DNA of 64,000 nt from assembly GCA_003991915.1 (NCBI GenBank), contig RQTK01000176.1, positions 605,502-669,501 of the forward strand. Reading direction: 5' to 3'. Position numbers and translations under genes: made by a program. Of this stretch, positions 36,163-46,365 are shown piece by piece. A model generated the notes under the pieces. That model was not told the origin of the DNA. It was given only the letters and a program-made list of their open reading frames with translations, and did no database searches. Within the stretch, counting starts at the first letter, position 1. Each line of letters opens with the position of its first letter. The DNA is from Elysia chlorotica (taxonomy: Eukaryota; Mollusca; Gastropoda; Plakobranchidae).

Positions 36163-38117
36163 GATAATAATAATAAATAATAATACATGGCTTTTATTTA
36201 GCGCAACACCCAAGACAATGCCTGGCTCAGTGCGCTTTACAAAGTGTTTAAAATGACAATGAACGTACATTTAATATATAAATATCATTATCGTAGTGAT
36301 TAAAAATACAGATAATAAAGATCATCATTAAAAATAACGAACAGTAATTAAGTCTTAGCAACTATTTCTTTAAAATTACAGAGAGTAAAAATATCAAATA
36401 TGTATACACAAATTAGTGCCTAAGACACAATCATTGTAGATATAAGAGCCAAATCATACCTTAAATGGAAATTATGCATTAAAAAGATGTGTTTTAGTTG
36501 CTTTTTAAATATGTCAATCGATCCCGCCTCACGCAATCCTTGTGGTAAAGCATTCCACACTCTTGCGGCACAGTATCCGAATGATGTTTCGCCCACTGTC
36601 TTGAGGCCCATTCTTGCTGTCTTTAATTAAGTTTTGGAGGTATTGTGGGGCGGTTCCATGGACACACTTATAGCATATAGTGGCTGCTTTATATTGCAAT
36701 CTCCTCTCAACTGGAAGCCAATGCAAAGATCTCAGAAGAGGCGATGCGTGATAGCGTTTTTCTTTTCTTAAGAATCAGACGAGCGGCATTATTTTGAAGT
36801 TTCTGCAGTTTCTGTTTGTTCTATGCAGAAGTTCTAATTAAGAGGGAATTGCAATAATCAAGCTTTGACATAACTAAGCTAACGACAAGACGCGACGTTG
36901 TATTTGCATCAATAAGATAACGAATGTTCGAAATGTTTTTCAATTCCATATGCATAGATCGAATAACATTTTTCACTTGGTTATTCATTGTAAAACATTT
37001 GTCTTAATAGACTCCTAAATCTTTAACTTTTTCTGAAAAGGGTATAGAAACATTTCCCACATACATCTCTTTTTCATGAATCTTATTTAATGACCCCATC
37101 CCTCCCAAAAATATGGCTTCTGTTTTATCGTTATTGAGGAAAAGTCTATTTTTACCCATCCAGATTGTTATCTTTGAAATACAATTTGTCATGGTTAAAA
37201 TAGAATCATTTATTTTTGATGCCTCGTCAATATAGTAAAGCTGGCTGTCATCTGCATAAAAATGGCAATTGACACCACACTGGCTGATGACATTTGACAA
37301 TGGTTTCATATATAATGTAAATAAAATAGGACCTAGCACAGAACCCTGAGGCACACCATATTTTAAGTTATAACATTCTGATCTGACACCATCCACCAGA
37401 ACATACTGCTTGCGGTTTTGCAAATAAGATTCAAACCAAAGTTGTGCGTTATTTCTAATACCAAACGTTTTTTCCCATCTTTTTAAAAGTATTTGGTGGT
37501 CAATGGTGTCAAAAGCAGATGATAAATCTAATAGACTAAGTAAACAAACTTGACCAGTGTCACAACCTGTCAAACAGTCATTCATGACTTTTAAAAGAGC
37601 TGATTCAGTGCTATGATATGCTTTATATGCTGATTGTAATGGTTCATGAAGGCTATTCTTCTGCAAATGATCATTCAATTGCTGAACAACAACTTTCTCA
37701 AGGATTTTTGATAGAAATGGAAGATTGGACACTGGTTCTTAAGTTCATCTTTATCAAGATTTGACTTTTTCATTAATGGCTTAACTAATGCAACTTTAAA
37801 AGAATCAGGGACGCATCCCTCTTTTAGTGATGTATTGATTATTTTAGTTATGTTTGGTAGAAGCTCATCAATGCAATCAATTAAAAGAGAAGTCGGAAGA
37901 GGGTCTAGATCACAATGTTTACAAGGGGCTTTCAGAATTAATGATTTAATAAACTCTTGAGAGACTTCATGAAAAAATTCTAAAGGTTGTCCAATAAATG
38001 GTTCAAACATTTCAACAGTATCGTTTATATCTAAATTATCTCTTATAGTTTTAACCTTTTGGTCAAAATAACATGCAAATTTATTTGGCAAAGAATAGGT
38101 ATCGATATTTGTTCTAA
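36163..38117 (-). mobile_element. CR1/L2-like LINE, reverse transcriptase and 3' end
   Basis: The minus strand encodes most of an RT domain: SNLPFLSKILEKVVVQQLN, YHSTESALLKVMNDCL, LLDLSSAFDTIDHQILLKR, YGVPQGSVLGPILFTLYM (RT motif B), and the catalytic FYADDSQLYY near 37240-37270. It continues with WMGKNRLFLNNDKTEAI and a post-RT tail (GETSFGYCAARVWNALP near 36540-36600). The 3' end carries an ATTATT-rich tail at 36163-36190 after GCGCACTGAGCC-type 3' UTR sequence. The 5' side is cut at 38117 by SINE-like sequence. A frameshift near 37735 separates the 181-codon upstream frame (to 38220, partly non-LINE) from the RT frame. It is inactive but fairly young. Confidence 0.85.
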
Positions 38118-38335
38118 GTGTGGCGTTGAGTTGAGTTGATCCAACGCCCAGCGTAACACTCATTAGGCTATACCGTGGACGGATCCCAAGACTGACGTCT
38201 GACTTTTTGTGCCGCCACACTCAAAACAGAGCGGGGATACAGGGCACGAAACGGACAAATCTACCGACCATGGGACCCGAACCGTGGCTGTCCCGACCCG
38301 ACACTTTAAAGTAACGGTGCAAGATGTTCGATGCA
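38118..38335 (-). mobile_element. SINE-like copy inside the LINE region
   Basis: The stretch begins with CAACGCCCAGCG and contains GAGCGGGGATACAGGGCACG and a degraded B box around GGGACCCGAACCGTG. This layout parallels the SINE at 25806-26018. Similarity is clear in the first and middle blocks and weaker elsewhere. Confidence 0.5.
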
Positions 38336-38529
38336 ATGTCATTCTTTATTCAAGCAGTCGTTTCACGCAAAGATTGATGGTAATACTCTTCCCGAAGAAA
38401 GAATTTAATTTTTAAATGAAAAAAATGTGTAAATGCAAATTTAAAAGTATTACTAATCCTTTGAGGCTTGCATCAGTAAAATATAATCGAATAACGCAAA
38501 TCGAATGAATAACGCTTGCTCACAGGATG

Positions 38530-38605
38530 ATGACAAGGTTGGATAGTGAGTTATAAAGCCAATGTTCTACCCCATGGCCACCTCGTCCCCCCCCCCTTTC
38601 CCCCA
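38530..38605 (-). mobile_element. Partial SINE head
   Basis: The segment AAAGCCAATGTTCTACCCCA with TGGCCACCTCGTCCCC matches the tRNA-like A-box end of the SINE at 25980-26018. Only the head remains. Confidence 0.5.
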
Positions 38606-38647
38606 CTTTGCCCGACTTGTTTTTTAAGGCACGAGCCGCCGCTGGAA

Positions 38648-39370
38648 GCTCATCAATGCAATCAATTAAAAGAGAAGTCGGAGGAGGGTCTAGATCACAA
38701 GGTCTACAAGGGGCTTTCAGAATTAATGATTTAATAAACTCTTGAGAGACTTCATGAAAAAACTCTAAAGGTTGTCCAATAAATGGTTCAAACATTTCAA
38801 CAGTATCGTGTATATCTAAATTATCTCTTATAGTTTTAATCTTTTGGTCAAAATAACATGCAAATTTATTTGGCAAAGAATAGGTATCGATATTTGTTGG
38901 AAGAGGGTTACTTTTTACTTTACCTAAAAGTTCATTACAAAATCCAAAAAGTTGTTTACATGAGTGCGAATTGTCAAGTTTAGATATGTAATACTCGCGT
39001 TTGGCGTGACGAACTGCTTTTTTCTATAGACATCTGGCGGATCTGAGCATATCTTTATGAATTGTCAGCTTAGATTTTGCCCATTTTCTTTCTGCTCTCC
39101 GACATTCCTGCTTTGCTGTGTGCACATCTGTGTTGTACCAGGGCGAGTGTTTTCGGTCACGTACCTGCCTGGTGACCAATGGTGCATGTTCCTCAAGTAC
39201 AGCATGTAGTTTATTATCAAACTCTAAAACAGTTTCGGCCTTGATATTCATTATATCTTATTTGAAGGTTTCTATGTTAATGTCCTTAATTTTCCTCGAT
39301 TTAATGCATCGTTTTATTTTTGGTGGCTTCGACGATTTAATATTTAAGACTGATAGTGACGGATAAACCA
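38648..39370 (-). mobile_element. Second piece of the same CR1/L2-like LINE, linker before RT
   Basis: Read on the minus strand, the piece encodes HAPLVTRQVRDRKHSPWYNT, DVHTAKQECRRAERKWAKS, HAKREYYISKLDNSHSCKQL and NPLPTNIDTYSLPNKFACYF, the segment between endonuclease and RT. Its last 250 bp (38648-38900) duplicate 37862-38117 at about 97% identity. The two pieces therefore overlap rather than simply continue. The endonuclease domain proper is missing. Confidence 0.8.
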
Positions 39371-39929
39371 AATATATGTACATAAAATGGACGACAGGCA
39401 AGTAGACAGGCACTCAAATCGCTAAATATTATACAAATCTGAGGAATGGATCAGCGACGGTGGAGACGTAAAGAGCAAAATCAAGAAAATATTTGTGATT
39501 TCCTTGTACACCAGTCAACATCGTCATTGCTACCTTCTGGATCAGATGGATGCTGGCAATGAAAATTCAAGCGGAGTGAGGAAGATGTAACAGATGTCGT
39601 AAATCGTGATGATATTGACGATTCTATACGAAGTAATAATAATTATTGGACCGTTGCCACATTAGATCACAAAACGGATGCTAGATTTATGGTTAAAGTG
39701 CGGGACCTCTTTTTAAGGACATTTAGATGAGAAACTGTTCATTCGCCATTCGTTGTCTAAACCGAGAAAAGATCGAAGCGAATTGAGGAATTACATTAAA
39801 AGTTTGTTTCGTTCTAAAAATCATACCAGAGAAAACTTCGATACTTGCTGTGGTACAATATCATAAATTGAAAGCCTATTCAGAAATTGTTCGTCAGGGG
39901 AAAGCTCTGCTGTGCCCCGGGCCCCGGGC
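39371..39929 (+). other. Unassigned stretch with short protein-like frames
   Basis: Plus-strand frames such as MDQRRWRRKEQNQENICDFL and SNNNYWTVATLDHKTDARFM look like decayed coding sequence. Stops and shifts interrupt them, and I do not recognise the source. Confidence 0.3.
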
Positions 39930-40440
39930 CCCATGTAACTTAAGTCCGGCAATGAGTGGCGTTGGCGACCATGTCCCTCCACACCTCTCTGTCCTCGCAT
40001 TTCGCGATCAGGTCGATATTTTTGGTTCCACCGCTCCATCTTCCCAGCTCTTCGTAGATGTTTACTCTCTGTCAGTCTCCCGCTCTTTTTCCGTTCATGT
40101 TACCAATTGTAACATGTTCTAAACTATGTCTGTGCATGATATGGCCAACGAATTTTGCTTGTAATGCCCTGATTTTATTGCTAGATGTTTACTTTCTGTC
40201 AGTCCCCCGCTCTTTTTTCGTTCATGTTACCAATTGTAATATGTTCTGTGCATGATATGGCCAACGAATTTTGCTTGTTATGCCATGATTTTATTGACTA
40301 GATATAATCCGGTGCCTTTCTGAAGACCCTTTCGTTGGTTTTTCTCGTTGTCCTTGAGACTTTGAGCATTCTTCGGGTAAACCACATTTCATTTGCTGTG
40401 AAACGTCTATCCAGCTGTTTGTTTAATGTCTGTAGGCCTA
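39930..40440 (-). mobile_element. LINE C-terminal fragment with internal tandem duplication
   Basis: Read on the minus strand, frames give EMWFTRRMLKVSRTTRKTNE and end in a WRDMVANATH-like terminus (39940-39990). This is the post-RT tail of the same broad LINE group as 49814-50770. A segment of about 127 bp is tandemly repeated (from 40057 and from 40184), both copies carrying GGCCAACGAATTTTGCTTGT. It is heavily decayed. Confidence 0.65.
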
Positions 40441-41480
40441 CATAGCACCTGAGCACTCGTTGTCTCACCTAAATGGCTAATTTGCTATTAGTCAGAATAT
40501 GTTTCATTTACTGAAAGGTTTGTTTGACTTTTCCTAATCTTGTTTTCTGTTTCGCATGTTATCATTGCCCCTAGTATTTGAATTTTCCCATCTGGCCTAA
40601 TTCATAGGCCTAAGTCCCAACTCTTAATTTAATATAAGGCTGTATTATTCACTGTGATAAAAATAAGATAACACATTAAACAAAACTATACACGTATATA
40701 TAAAATATAATTTAAAAGAAAAAAAGAAAAAGACATTAAATTTTGAAAATGTATCACTAATTTTATCTAAAAATCGCACACAAATTAAATGCTATTGTAT
40801 AAAAGTATGCATAATAAAGGTTTGCTAGTGTAAATAGATCTAACATATGCAAATACAATTAAGAAAGATACATAATAAGTAAAATACTTTGAAAAATCTT
40901 GACATGCATGAATAACTATATTTATCACACATACACCCACACACTCACACGAACACAAATATGATATTGTATGATGACAAACATAGACAAGAAATTAAAG
41001 TTAAGAATTATTTACATTTAACTTTTACCTAAAATATGATTATAACATTGAACATATCCTGGTTTAATGCATGTGTAAAATGTATCCATAGTAATGCACC
41101 ATTTAAAGAATGACCAAATAAAAATGCAAAAGTAGAATTATCTAAGGCTTATATTTTTCAGCCGCGGGAGATGTCTAATCCTGTATTGTCCTTTCATGTT
41201 TGTCATTGAAAAAAGTAATTGATTTCGATATTTGAATGTCTGGATGTTCGAATGTTTGTTGCTCTCTACCTGCCGCTACACTCGATTTGTTTACATTCAT
41301 ATTTTTTGTGCAATGGATATGTGGGATCTTTTATGATTTCTAACATTTTTTTGTTGTGCGTAGTTGGAAAAATAGTCAAGATTATCTTGTTTTTTTTTAC
41401 CTACTTTCCCCTGCCTTTCTTACAATTTTGTTCAGTCTGTCCTTGTCTTGTTTTTGGATGTTACCTCCCCAACAGGCACT
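40441..41480. other. AT-rich stretch, nothing recognised
   Basis: There is no supported gene. A short open frame at 41219-41503 has the composition of chance T-rich sequence. Confidence 0.5.
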
Positions 41481-41499
41481 GGCAAAAGTTAATACACTG

Positions 41500-42957
41500 C
41501 TGACCATTTTGAATAGAACATTTGCAGAAGATTTGGAAAAAGATCTCCAAAAACTAGGAACAGTAGTAAGAGAAGGAAAGTGGCCTATTGGAAAACAAAA
41601 ACTCTTACTATTTCAAAGAATAAAAAAAAAAAGAATTATTGATGAAAAAAAGAGTGGAACAAGTTCAAAGTTGTGTATATTTGGGCCAACTAATAACAGA
41701 ATATGGAGAAAAAAAATGAGACAGAAACAAAGAAAAGGATGGGAATGACAAAAACACATTTTTCAAAACTAAAGCAGATCCTCCTTAGTTCAAATGTTTC
41801 ACTTTTTTAATAGGGGAATCTCTTTGATCACTTCAAACAAGACTAAGACTAGGCAAGCAAATGTTATATTTGTCGACATATTTTTCAGTATGGGTGTGAA
41901 AACTGGACTCGGATTGCGGATACTGAAAGAAGAATAGATGCTTTAGGGATGTGGATTTATAGAAGAGTAAAAAAAGCGTCTTGGAAAGAAAAGAAAAAAA
42001 AACCTTGAGATACTAGAGATGGTACATATCATTCAAAAACGATCTTCAAAACAGGGAAAGAGAGGAAAATTAAATATCAAGGACACATAAAAAAGGCACG
42101 GTTCTGTGGTGGACGACAGGTGGGGACCTATTCATGATTAGTTGGGTGTGCCTTGAATGCCTGCATCCTTTGTAACATATCAGGGCCCCCCAAGGGTTGG
42201 TGCAGGTCTGTCGTCTAACATTGGACTAAAACACCACAATGGTGTCAGAAGTGGTTGAGTAAATCCACGTTCACTTTTGCTTTAGACCCTTTGCTGTTAG
42301 AAGGCCTACAGCCTTTGATGGTTGCGACGGAAACAACCGCGAGTTGGTCGAACCTGATAAGGTTGATGGTCTCAACTTCTCTTCCAAATTGATGAGGGGT
42401 GAAAATGAGGGTCTGACTCTCGTTGGGATTCCTTTGCCAGGTCGCAGGGCAGCGGAGTGCTGACTGGAGTGGGGAGGATCCAGTGACAGATGGCGGGGTA
42501 GCAATTTCTTGGAGGGTCGCGGTGTGGCCGGACCTGGGAGAGATTTTGCCATTTGTTGTTTGGAGGCGGCTCGCTGGTTGCAGGGTAGTCAGGAAGACTG
42601 ACTGAGCCAGGGGAGTCTTTTTCAGCATTTGGTGGGTGCCTTTTGCTGGTCCCATGGGTTGGGACAGGAAAGGTATGCTGTCTTACTCTCTTTTTCATTC
42701 TTTTGATAGGAGGGGGAGGAGAGTGGTGGACGACAGGCAGGGGTCTAACTTTGTAACATATCAGGGCCCCCAAGGGTTGGTGCAGGTCTGTCGTCTAGCA
42801 TTGGGCTAAAACACGACAGTTCCTTGAAGAAGATTGTAGAGGGTATGGTGGAAGGCACGAGAGTTAGAGGAAGGAGGCGAATAAAGTTGGGTCAAGAACG
42901 TGGAGGACTCGACTTGAGTGAAAACCAACGAGTGGTGCTAGATTACGCATGAACGAG
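41500..42957 (+). mobile_element. LINE fragment (RT thumb and C-terminal domain), split by a miniature LTR element
   Basis: In plus frames: a region like LQKL...VREG...KK near 41545-41640, YLGQLITEYGEK near 41678-41720, KTHFSKLKQILLSSNVSLF at 41747-41806, and YGCENWTRIADTERRIDALG with MWIYRRVKKASWKE at 41888-41990. KYQGHIKKAR comes just before 42100. After the insertion at 42101-42822 the tail resumes with LKKIVEGMVEGTRVRGRRRI and ends near 42957. Frameshifts are frequent. The family pattern is the usual non-LTR YGCE.W...E...R, GH..R, GRGRPR series; the clade is unresolved. Confidence 0.7.
42105..42818 (+). mobile_element. Miniature LTR retrotransposon (TRIM) with 4-bp target duplication
   Basis: LTRs lie at 42105-42238 (134 bp) and about 42724-42818 (95 bp), sharing GGTGGACGACAGG at the start and GGTTGGTGCAGGTCTGTCGT near the end. 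The upstream LTR begins TGTGGTG and ends CACCACA. One base later is the primer site TGGTGTCAGAAGTGG at 42240-42254, matching the tRNA-Leu 3' end. A purine tract at 42709-42723 precedes the downstream LTR. GTTC flanks both sides (42101-42104 and 42819-42822) as the target-site duplication. The 485-bp interior shows no gag or pol. The element sits inside a LINE fragment, so it is younger than that LINE. Confidence 0.85.
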
Positions 42958-43032
42958 AAAGATGGATGACCGCGGCACCCAGCCTCTGGAAAGGGACGGA
43001 ATACGCTTACTGACTGGTGACTACTTGTAGGC

Positions 43033-43760
43033 CTACTTGTAGCCGTCGCCGTGTTCGTCGATAGGATCTCCAGCAGACATCACAACAGCACGCCATTTGT
43101 TCCTGTCCCTCCTCCGCAGACGTATTTTGTGTAAACTTAGACCACTGCTCTTCTCAATGTTGTCAATCAAGGTAGTGGGAGGTATGCCTTTTCCTCTTTT
43201 GCCGGCAAACTTTCCCTGCAGGACTGTCTTCATTAGATCAGTCTTTGTGCTGCGTATTGCCCGTATATATCTGAGTCTGCATTTTTGGACCTCAGTCAAT
43301 AGCTTTCGTGTGGCTTCTAGTTCTTTTAGGATACTCTCATTTGTTCTTTTCTCGTTCCAGCTAACTCTAAGAAGGCGTCTGTATAGCCACATTTCAATGG
43401 CATGGATTCTGTTTTGTTCTCCTTGTTTTAGTGTCCATGCCTTACAACCATTTAGAACAACTGACCAAACCAGACATTTAAGAATTTCCAATTTCAGTGT
43501 TGTCGGAATTCCCCTATATTTCCAAATATTATTTAATGCAATTGCCTATTGTTTTGCCATACCAATTCTTGTCCTAACTTCTTTAGAACATGATCCATTG
43601 TTTTCTTTCACTGAGCCAAGGTACTTGAAACATTGCACATAGTCAAGTTTTAAGTTGTCTACTTTGATGTCATTTGCAGTGTATTTGTGTCGTTTATGTG
43701 CATGACTTTAGTTTTCTTAGCATTTAGTTTTAATGATGCTTTTCTTCGTGCAGTGTCTAC
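43033..43760 (-). mobile_element. LINE fragment, RT end and C-terminal domain
   Basis: The minus strand encodes LKLNAKKTKVMH near 43710-43745, then a frameshifted stretch, then a continuous frame at 43491-43033. That frame includes KCLVWSVVLNGCKAWTLKQG, EMWLYRRLLRVSWNEKRTNE, LTEVQKCRLRYIRAIRSTKT, DLMKTVLQGKFAGKRGKG and ENGDGYK-like DEHGDGYK at the C-terminus. It is 5'-truncated near 43760 and faces the LINE at 41500-42957 tail to tail. Confidence 0.8.
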
Positions 43761-43789
43761 TCTACTGGTGACTGACTGACTGAGTCTGA

Positions 43790-45026
43790 AAAATAATGCG
43801 ACCCCCAGGTCATCAGATTCTGGACCAGGAGTAGAGCACTCCGAATTTCCGAGGCAGGCTGTTCCGAGGCCGAGATAGAAATGAAAACAAAACAGTTTCT
43901 ACTAAAAAGGACTTCCTTTCTAAAAACAGTGGATCAAGATAGGCCTAGATCTACATCTAAGCTTAGATATCCCGATCTAAATCTACAGAATGATATGTAT
44001 CAAAAATAGCAAAAGCCATATAGACGACAGGGTCTTAGAAGGAATCAATACTCCATATTTTGCTGTTACATTCCTGACTAAATCTAGAATATCTAGATGA
44101 GGCCTAAACATTGAGCTTTTCTACAAAAAAAGTTAAAACATCTCTTGGATTCTCCAACAGACAATTTCTATTTAATCGAATATGTATGATGTTAATTCAT
44201 TAGGCCTAACATAGTCTAGACCTAGAATCTAGGTCTTCCTACCATGTAGATCTAGAATCTAGATCTAGTCCAATTTTAAGAGTTAGACAGAGAACACGTA
44301 GAAGTGAACTCTGTATCTGCGTGTGTGTATGTGTGTGTTAGGGAGAAAGAGAGAGAGAGAGATAAGCTGTATCTTTGTTTGAAATAGAAACAAAAAGACA
44401 GAAAAAGACAATTGGGACAAGTGAACTCCAGGCAGAGAGAGACAGACAACAGAAGGAAGGGTTGCAAATGAAGTATCAGAGAATTAGAATTAATAGAATC
44501 ACATGGGGAAAAATGGAGCGACAGAGAAATAGAGTTAGAAAAAGACTGGTACACCTAGAAAAATTTGGGAGAAAGAGAGAATGGGAAGTCTGGTAGTGAA
44601 TTTGGGGAAGAGAGAGAGCTCTAGAGATCAATATGCTGGCCAAAAAAGTGAAATTTTTTAACATTTTCAAACAAAAATTTTAGTGATCTTAAACATCTTA
44701 TCCTAGATCTGTACTTGTTTATTTTCATTTATTTCACTTTTTATAAGTCTATTTTCAGGATTTCACAAGCACTATATTGCATTATAAATATGTTTGCCAC
44801 ATTCAGTGATTTAGATTTACCATAAAGGCTAAAAGAGCTGCTAGCCACCCATAGATCTATAAATTATTAGGCCTAAATAGCACTAGATCGCTTACAAAAA
44901 ATGGCGGCCCGCTTTGTGGTATATCAGCGTGCGGGCTAGCGGTGTCTTTGGGTCGGAGAGGGTGGGCGGGCAGCAAGTGGGGGCAGGAACTACCGATTAC
45001 GAATCCAGTGCAATAGACAAATAATA
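43790..45026. other. Low-complexity and unassigned sequence before the gap
   Basis: The stretch contains GA-rich tracts (44345-44365), many TCTAGATCTAG oligomers at 43935-44275, and a GC-rich patch at 44900-45000. No gene is supported. Confidence 0.5.
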
Positions 45027-45137
45027 NNNNNNNNNNNNNNNNNNNNNNNNNNNNNNNNNNNNNNNNNNNNNNNNNNNNNNNNNNNNNNNNNNNNNNNNNN
45101 NNNNNNNNNNNNNNNNNNNNNNNNNNNNNNNNNNNNN
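45027..45137. other. Assembly gap (run of N)
   Basis: This is 111 undetermined bases, bordered on the right by an (ATT)n microsatellite at 45138-45212. The microsatellite probably caused the gap. Confidence 1.
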
Positions 45138-45171
<34 letters not shown>

Positions 45172-45212
45172 TTATTATTATTATTATTATTACTACCATT
45201 ATTATTATTATC
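45138..45212. repeat. (ATT)n microsatellite
   Basis: Triplet ATT/TAT repeats with small interruptions directly follow the assembly gap. Confidence 0.95.
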
Positions 45213-45949
45213 ATTCTGTGAGCAACTTGCACTAAAACATACGGTGCGCAGTCAGTAGCACCAGGTGGAAAGTACCATAGAAGAAAAAAAAAGCAACAAA
45301 TACATAAGGTGAAAAGGAAGGAAATGATAGAGAGTATTATATACATTTATTTATCTTTACGGGTAACAAGGACAGCATAAATCCGCGAGGGTGTATTACA
45401 ATAATTATTGTATTTTAATCCAGTTGTTACTGACGAAGAAAGAGTATCTGTTTGGCGAGTTTGTGTCTTAGAGATCCTTTGTTCGATTATCATTGACTGC
45501 TAAATAAATTAATAATAAAAAATAATAATTAAATTTACCCGCTGCGATCGACTGCTTGATCTAGCTGTAACAACAATGTTATGAAGTTGCCTCTTTAAGC
45601 TCTGGTTGATTACATACATAGATGTGCTCATCATGTAACATTGTTTTGTAACATTATAGGCATAGGCCCGCTAGGCCTACCCTAGCGCATCATGCCTTAG
45701 CGCATTGATTGATTTCTATTAATAGAAATCTGTGTGCGCTTCTTCCTGCCCCCACTTTCCTCTCCCCAGTAACATTCAAGTTCCGCCGTGCTGTGACGTC
45801 ACCGAGCGATCTAGTGCTATTTATAGATCTATGTAGCCACCCAAGCTACTTTTCATCACTTTTACAGAGGTGCAAGTCAAAGCCTACATTTTTATAGGAA
45901 TGCAATATATTTGAATTAGTCAATATTAAATTATTGGTATCGTCACTTG

Positions 45950-46045
45950 ACACAGAGAACCTCTGTGTCCGTTGACATGTCAATCGACACAGAGTACCTC
46001 TGTGCCCATAGACGTAACGTCAATTGACACAGGGTCCCTTTGTTA
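45950..46045. promoter_or_regulatory. Three spaced palindromes upstream of the BTB-kelch gene
   Basis: ACACAGAG-AAC-CTCTGTGT at 45950-45968 is a perfect inverted repeat. A second, CACAGAG-TAC-CTCTGTG, is at 45988-46004, and a weaker third starts near 46027. Spacing is about 37-40 bp, set in a partial tandem repeat. The position about 350 bp before the first recognised exon permits a regulatory role, but that is inference. Confidence 0.35.
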
Positions 46046-46365
46046 TTGCAGAGTGAGTAAAGCCAATTTTGATATTGGCACAGGGTGGTCCTTTTTATTG
46101 ACTAAGTTTATTGGCTCTTGGCGATCTTATTATTGATAAATTGTATCACGACTGCTAGTGTATTTTTTTAGGCTCTAAATTACTTTTTTAAATTTTCAAA
46201 ATGGGAAGTATTTCTTACTTCAGAAGCTATTTCAGATTTTGTTTTATAGGCTACTAAAAAAGATGACTTCTAGCTAGGTTACAAAACTATTTTTGAAATC
46301 GCAGTTATTTTTCCAGGGAGACAGTTGAGAGGGAGGGCTGCAAGCTTAAGTTTACAGAAGGATCA

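Noticed and set aside
41219-41503. Membrane protein-like frame
   Set aside because: The hydrophobic residues come from T-rich DNA, and the overlapping frame belongs to the LINE.
42245-42773. Overlapping 90-136 codon minus-strand frames inside the miniature LTR element
   Set aside because: They run antisense to the element in a Pro/Ser-rich composition that follows from the GC-rich interior, with no recognisable domain.
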